A DNA stretch of 64,000 bases from an uncultured Draconibacterium sp. (lineage in GTDB: Bacteria > Bacteroidota > Bacteroidia > Bacteroidales > Prolixibacteraceae). The stretch spans positions 1,798,001 to 1,862,000 of the forward strand of contig NZ_OY782038.1 in assembly GCF_963677575.1 (NCBI RefSeq). Direction: 5' to 3'. The notes beneath the pieces were generated by a model. It was not told the origin of the DNA. It made no database searches and saw nothing but the letters and a program-made list of their open reading frames with translations. Positions within the stretch are counted from its first letter, which is position 1. Every line of letters starts with the position of its first letter. Position numbers and translations under genes: made by a program. Positions 61,709 to 64,000 of this stretch are shown here, piece after piece.

Positions 61709-62460
61709 AGATAATTAGAATGTTAACGCTGGCAGTAGCAATTGTGCTATCGGGCTGCGCCGAAGTAATGCAAATTGCCCAGCAAACCCTTGAAGGTGAG
61801 ACTCCCTTAACGCAGTCTGAAATTATTGCAGGATTAAAAGAGGCCCTTGTTACCGGCACCAACAACTCCGTAAGTATTTTAGGTGCACAAGACGGCTATT
61901 ACAAAGACAACCTGGTAAAAATTTTACTTCCACCCGAAGCAGATATTATTGTTGATAATATTAGCAAAGTACCGGGCGGACAAAAACTGCTAGACGATGT
62001 TCTACTCCAAATAAACCGTGCAGCCGAAGATGCCGCAAAAGAAGCCGCGCCAATTTTTGTGAATAGCATAAAAAGCATGACATTCAACGATGCCATGGGA
62101 ATTTTAAAAGGCAACGACAACGCTGCAACGGCTTATTTACACAAAACGACCTACAGTCAGCTTTTCGAGCTTTATCGTCCAAAAATTAGGGCTTCGATTG
62201 AGAAAGAGTTAGTTGGAGGCGTATCAACCAAAGAAAGCTGGGATACACTGGTTGGCAAATGGAACCAGGTTGCGGGCTCATTTATTGGGCAAACAGCGGG
62301 TCTGGAAGAAGTTGATACACAACTGGAGGACTATCTGACAGCCAAAGCCCTTGACGGTGTATTCCTGAAAATTGCCGGAGAAGAGAAGCTGATCAGGGAA
62401 GATCCGGAGGCACGTGTAACCAGTTTGCTTAAGAAGGTATTTGGCTCGGTTGACAGCTAA
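61705..62460 (+). CDS. DUF4197 lipoprotein
   Basis: A 251-residue lipoprotein with a lipobox LSGC at residues 15-18 (MKIIRMLTLAVAIVLSGCAE). The remainder matches DUF4197: LTQSEIIAGLKEALVTGTNN, YYKDNLVKILLPPEA, MTFNDAMGILKGNDNAATAYL and YLTAKALDGVFLKIAGEEKLI with a KKVFG C-terminus. Predicted to be anchored in the outer membrane or periplasm; function unknown. It overlaps ygiQ by four bases and ends before a terminator shared with a convergent gene. Confidence 0.9.
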   Translation: MKIIRMLTLAVAIVLSGCAEVMQIAQQTLEGETPLTQSEIIAGLKEALVTGTNNSVSILGAQDGYYKDNLVKILLPPEADIIVDNISKVPGGQKLLDDVLLQINRAAEDAAKEAAPIFVNSIKSMTFNDAMGILKGNDNAATAYLHKTTYSQLFELYRPKIRASIEKELVGGVSTKESWDTLVGKWNQVAGSFIGQTAGLEEVDTQLEDYLTAKALDGVFLKIAGEEKLIREDPEARVTSLLKKVFGSVDS

Positions 62461-62514
62461 CCTGCCAACTTTATTATTGCTTGAGGACAGAACATTCAAA
62501 AGTCAGAATATCAC

Positions 62515-62540
62515 AGCCCCGGGATTAATTCTTCGGGGCT
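62515..62540. terminator. Shared terminator between convergent genes
   Basis: AGCCCCG (62515-62521) pairs with CGGGGCT (62534-62540), followed on the plus strand by TTATTTTT. Confidence 0.8.
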
Positions 62541-63494
62541 TTATTTTTCAAACAACCTCCCCTGCCACGTATCACGCTCTTTTAATCGTTTTTCGACCTT
62601 AGCAACAAACTCAAAATTCTTTAATCCCCATTTCGGAGCGATCAGCATTTGGGGTGGTGCCTGGCTGATAAAACGTTCCACAATAATTTCAGGGTTTAAA
62701 AGCTCCAGGTAATCGATTACCAAATCAATGTATTCATAGGCAGTGTACAGCTTAAAATTTTCAGGATGTTGTTGGAACTGTTTTTCCAGCAGCGTTTTTT
62801 TGTGAATTTGCAACTGATGCAGCTTTAAATTTTTCACCGGCAATTTCGAAATCGTTTTTGCCTGATCGAGCAGTTCATCACGTGTTTCGCCCGGTAAACC
62901 AAGAATCATGTGTGCGCAGTTGTTGATGCCACGTTTCGCAGTTTCTTCAATTGCCCAGGCAGCTTCAGCAAAGCTGTGCCCACGGTTTATATTTTCCAAC
63001 GTTCTATCGAGATGCGACTCCATCCCCACCTCAATCATCACATAAACATTTTTGCTTAATTCGGCCAGGTAATCCAGCAATTCATGATAGATACAATCGG
63101 GACGTGTTGAAATAACCAGGCCAACAACTTTCGGATGCTCCAGCGCTTCTTCGTACAAACGCTTTAAATCCTCAATAGGAGCGTAGGTATTTGTATACGC
63201 CTGAAAATATGCTAAAAACCGCATCGACTTGTATTTCTTTGCAAAAAAAGCAATGCCTTTTTCTACCTGGCTGGTCACACTATTCTCCAGGTTGCAATAA
63301 GTGGGTTTAAACGTTTTATTGTTACAATAAGTACACCCGCCAACTCCCTTGCTCCCGTCGCGGTTAGGGCAGGTAAAGCCGGCATCAATTGAAACTTTTT
63401 GCACCCGCTCAGAAAAAAGTGTTCTGAAATATGTTGGAAAATCGTTGTATCGCCTGTCGTGTCCCCAGCTGTATATTACGTTTTGCATCCCCAT
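62541..63494 (-). CDS. TIGR01212-family radical SAM protein (YhcC-like)
   Basis: A 317-residue radical SAM protein. The cluster cysteines are in FTCPNRDGS and GGCTYCNNKTF, the spaced pattern of this family rather than plain CxxxCxxC. Further segments: YFQAYTNTYAPIEDLKRLY, GLVISTRPDCI, IEVGMESHLDRTLENINRGH, HMILGLPGETRDELL and LKLHQLQIHKKTLLEKQ. Length is normal. Two starts are two codons apart (63494 and 63488). Function unestablished. Convergent with the ygiQ-DUF4197 unit. Confidence 0.92.
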   Translation of the reverse strand: MGMQNVIYSWGHDRRYNDFPTYFRTLFSERVQKVSIDAGFTCPNRDGSKGVGGCTYCNNKTFKPTYCNLENSVTSQVEKGIAFFAKKYKSMRFLAYFQAYTNTYAPIEDLKRLYEEALEHPKVVGLVISTRPDCIYHELLDYLAELSKNVYVMIEVGMESHLDRTLENINRGHSFAEAAWAIEETAKRGINNCAHMILGLPGETRDELLDQAKTISKLPVKNLKLHQLQIHKKTLLEKQFQQHPENFKLYTAYEYIDLVIDYLELLNPEIIVERFISQAPPQMLIAPKWGLKNFEFVAKVEKRLKERDTWQGRLFEK

Positions 63495-63526
63495 TTATTT
63501 GAAATTGCAAAAGTACGTAAAATTGT

Positions 63527-63960
63527 GATTCTCCTGCCGGAGGCCTTCATCTTTGCCTTAAAGCAAAGACGAAGCAGAAAGTTCAAGGCTACTTTTGCTC
63601 TTTACCCTACATTTTTATAAAACCAAAGTTCGGACGGGTGATCTCCTCGTCGACTCGGAGCTTCCCGCTCTCACTAAGGTTTTATTTCAACTCCGGGCAA
63701 AGACCAAAAGAGGCCGTTCCACTCCTTAAAAGCTGGTAAAACCGGAAAGTGGCTTCGAAGCTTCGGCCTCGGTCGGTGAGCCGGAAAACAAGTGGTGTTG
63801 GCGTAAAAAATAACTGATGTTTGAGGAGGAACGACGAGTTTCAGGAATTTTAGCCGGCACCACGTAGCTTTTCCGAGGGAAGCGGGCGCAGCCTTGGGTT
63901 TTGTGTTTACTATTTGGGCTAAGCCAAATAGTAAAATCCGCTCGATAGAGCAAAATATTG
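63527..63960 (+). repeat. Dispersed structured repeat, copy C (diverged)
   Basis: This matches copy A (from 4062) in order and orientation, starting CCTGCCGG then GGCCTTCAT, through TTCGGACGGGTGATCTCCTC, GGAGCTTCCCGCTCTCACTA, AGACCAAAAGAGGCCG and the GGGCTAAGCC hairpin. It has many more changes than copy B. Short ORFs across it are not supported. It runs close to the end of the window. Confidence 0.85.
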
Positions 63961-64000
63961 TTCCTCGCAGCCAATAGCTTTATAGCAAAGAACCTTTTGT

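Noticed and set aside
63726..63974. Small minus-strand ORF of 82 codons near the window end.
   Set aside because: It lies in the diverged copy of the dispersed repeat and has no counterpart in copies A or B.

Overview
The window is a chromosomal segment from a Bacteroidota bacterium, probably a marine or sediment member of the Marinilabiliales-type lineages; the order is an inference from gene style. Evidence for the phylum: several promoters of the TTTG-N19-TAnnTTTG type, a T9SS C-terminal sorting domain on a giant secreted protein, PorE-like PD40/OmpA architecture, an OlsF-type fused acyltransferase, and a moderately AT-rich composition. No rRNA operon, prophage or CRISPR array was seen.

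Layout. 1-3.6 kb: the end of a LuxR-type response regulator, a PD40-OmpA outer-membrane protein and the rRNA methyltransferase RlmD. 3.6-4.8 kb: no protein gene, but a strong 6S-like RNA candidate and the first copy of a dispersed structured repeat. 4.8-10 kb: two tandem Asp-box (BNR/sortilin-like) secreted propeller proteins. 10-31.4 kb: an AraC-type regulator, a giant multidomain adhesin of about 6,275 residues (split by a one-base deletion near 13,405) and a beta-barrel protein, all on the minus strand. The adhesin carries three C-type-lectin-like modules, two LamG-like domains, a four-fold unrecognised repeat, Calx-beta-like and FN3-like domains, about 25 MBG/YDG-type modules, 99 tandem 15-residue EF-hand-loop repeats and a T9SS tail.

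31.5-38.3 kb: an inverted repeat copy, tRNA-Lys, then a sulfate-linked cluster (SLC13 transporter, CysD, a CysN with a degenerate CysC domain, and a UDP-glucuronate-epimerase-like protein). 38.7-46 kb: a secreted DUF442-type phosphatase, RNase P RNA, a four-helix-bundle protein, a DUF2027-Smr protein, QueA, an acyl-CoA synthetase and an orphan TrpB.

46.2-53.7 kb is an accessory island that looks like anti-phage defence: a Type IIG restriction-modification enzyme, a 902-residue Mrr-like nuclease/helical-repeat protein and a RhuM-family protein form a tight operon. The Type IIG gene has a complete HUH (REP-associated, Y1) transposase-like domain nested inside its methyltransferase domain, and GC-rich palindromes are inserted in frame. 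An IS4-family element with a target duplication lies just upstream. 55.7-63.5 kb returns to housekeeping genes: ABC-F ATPase with a degenerate second half, YwbE, OlsF-like acyltransferase, YgiQ, a DUF4197 lipoprotein and a TIGR01212 radical SAM protein. The window closes in a third copy of the dispersed repeat.

The strongest leads are the transposase-in-methyltransferase nesting with its operon partners, the 99-unit EF-hand-loop array with its frameshift, and the dispersed structured repeat family.
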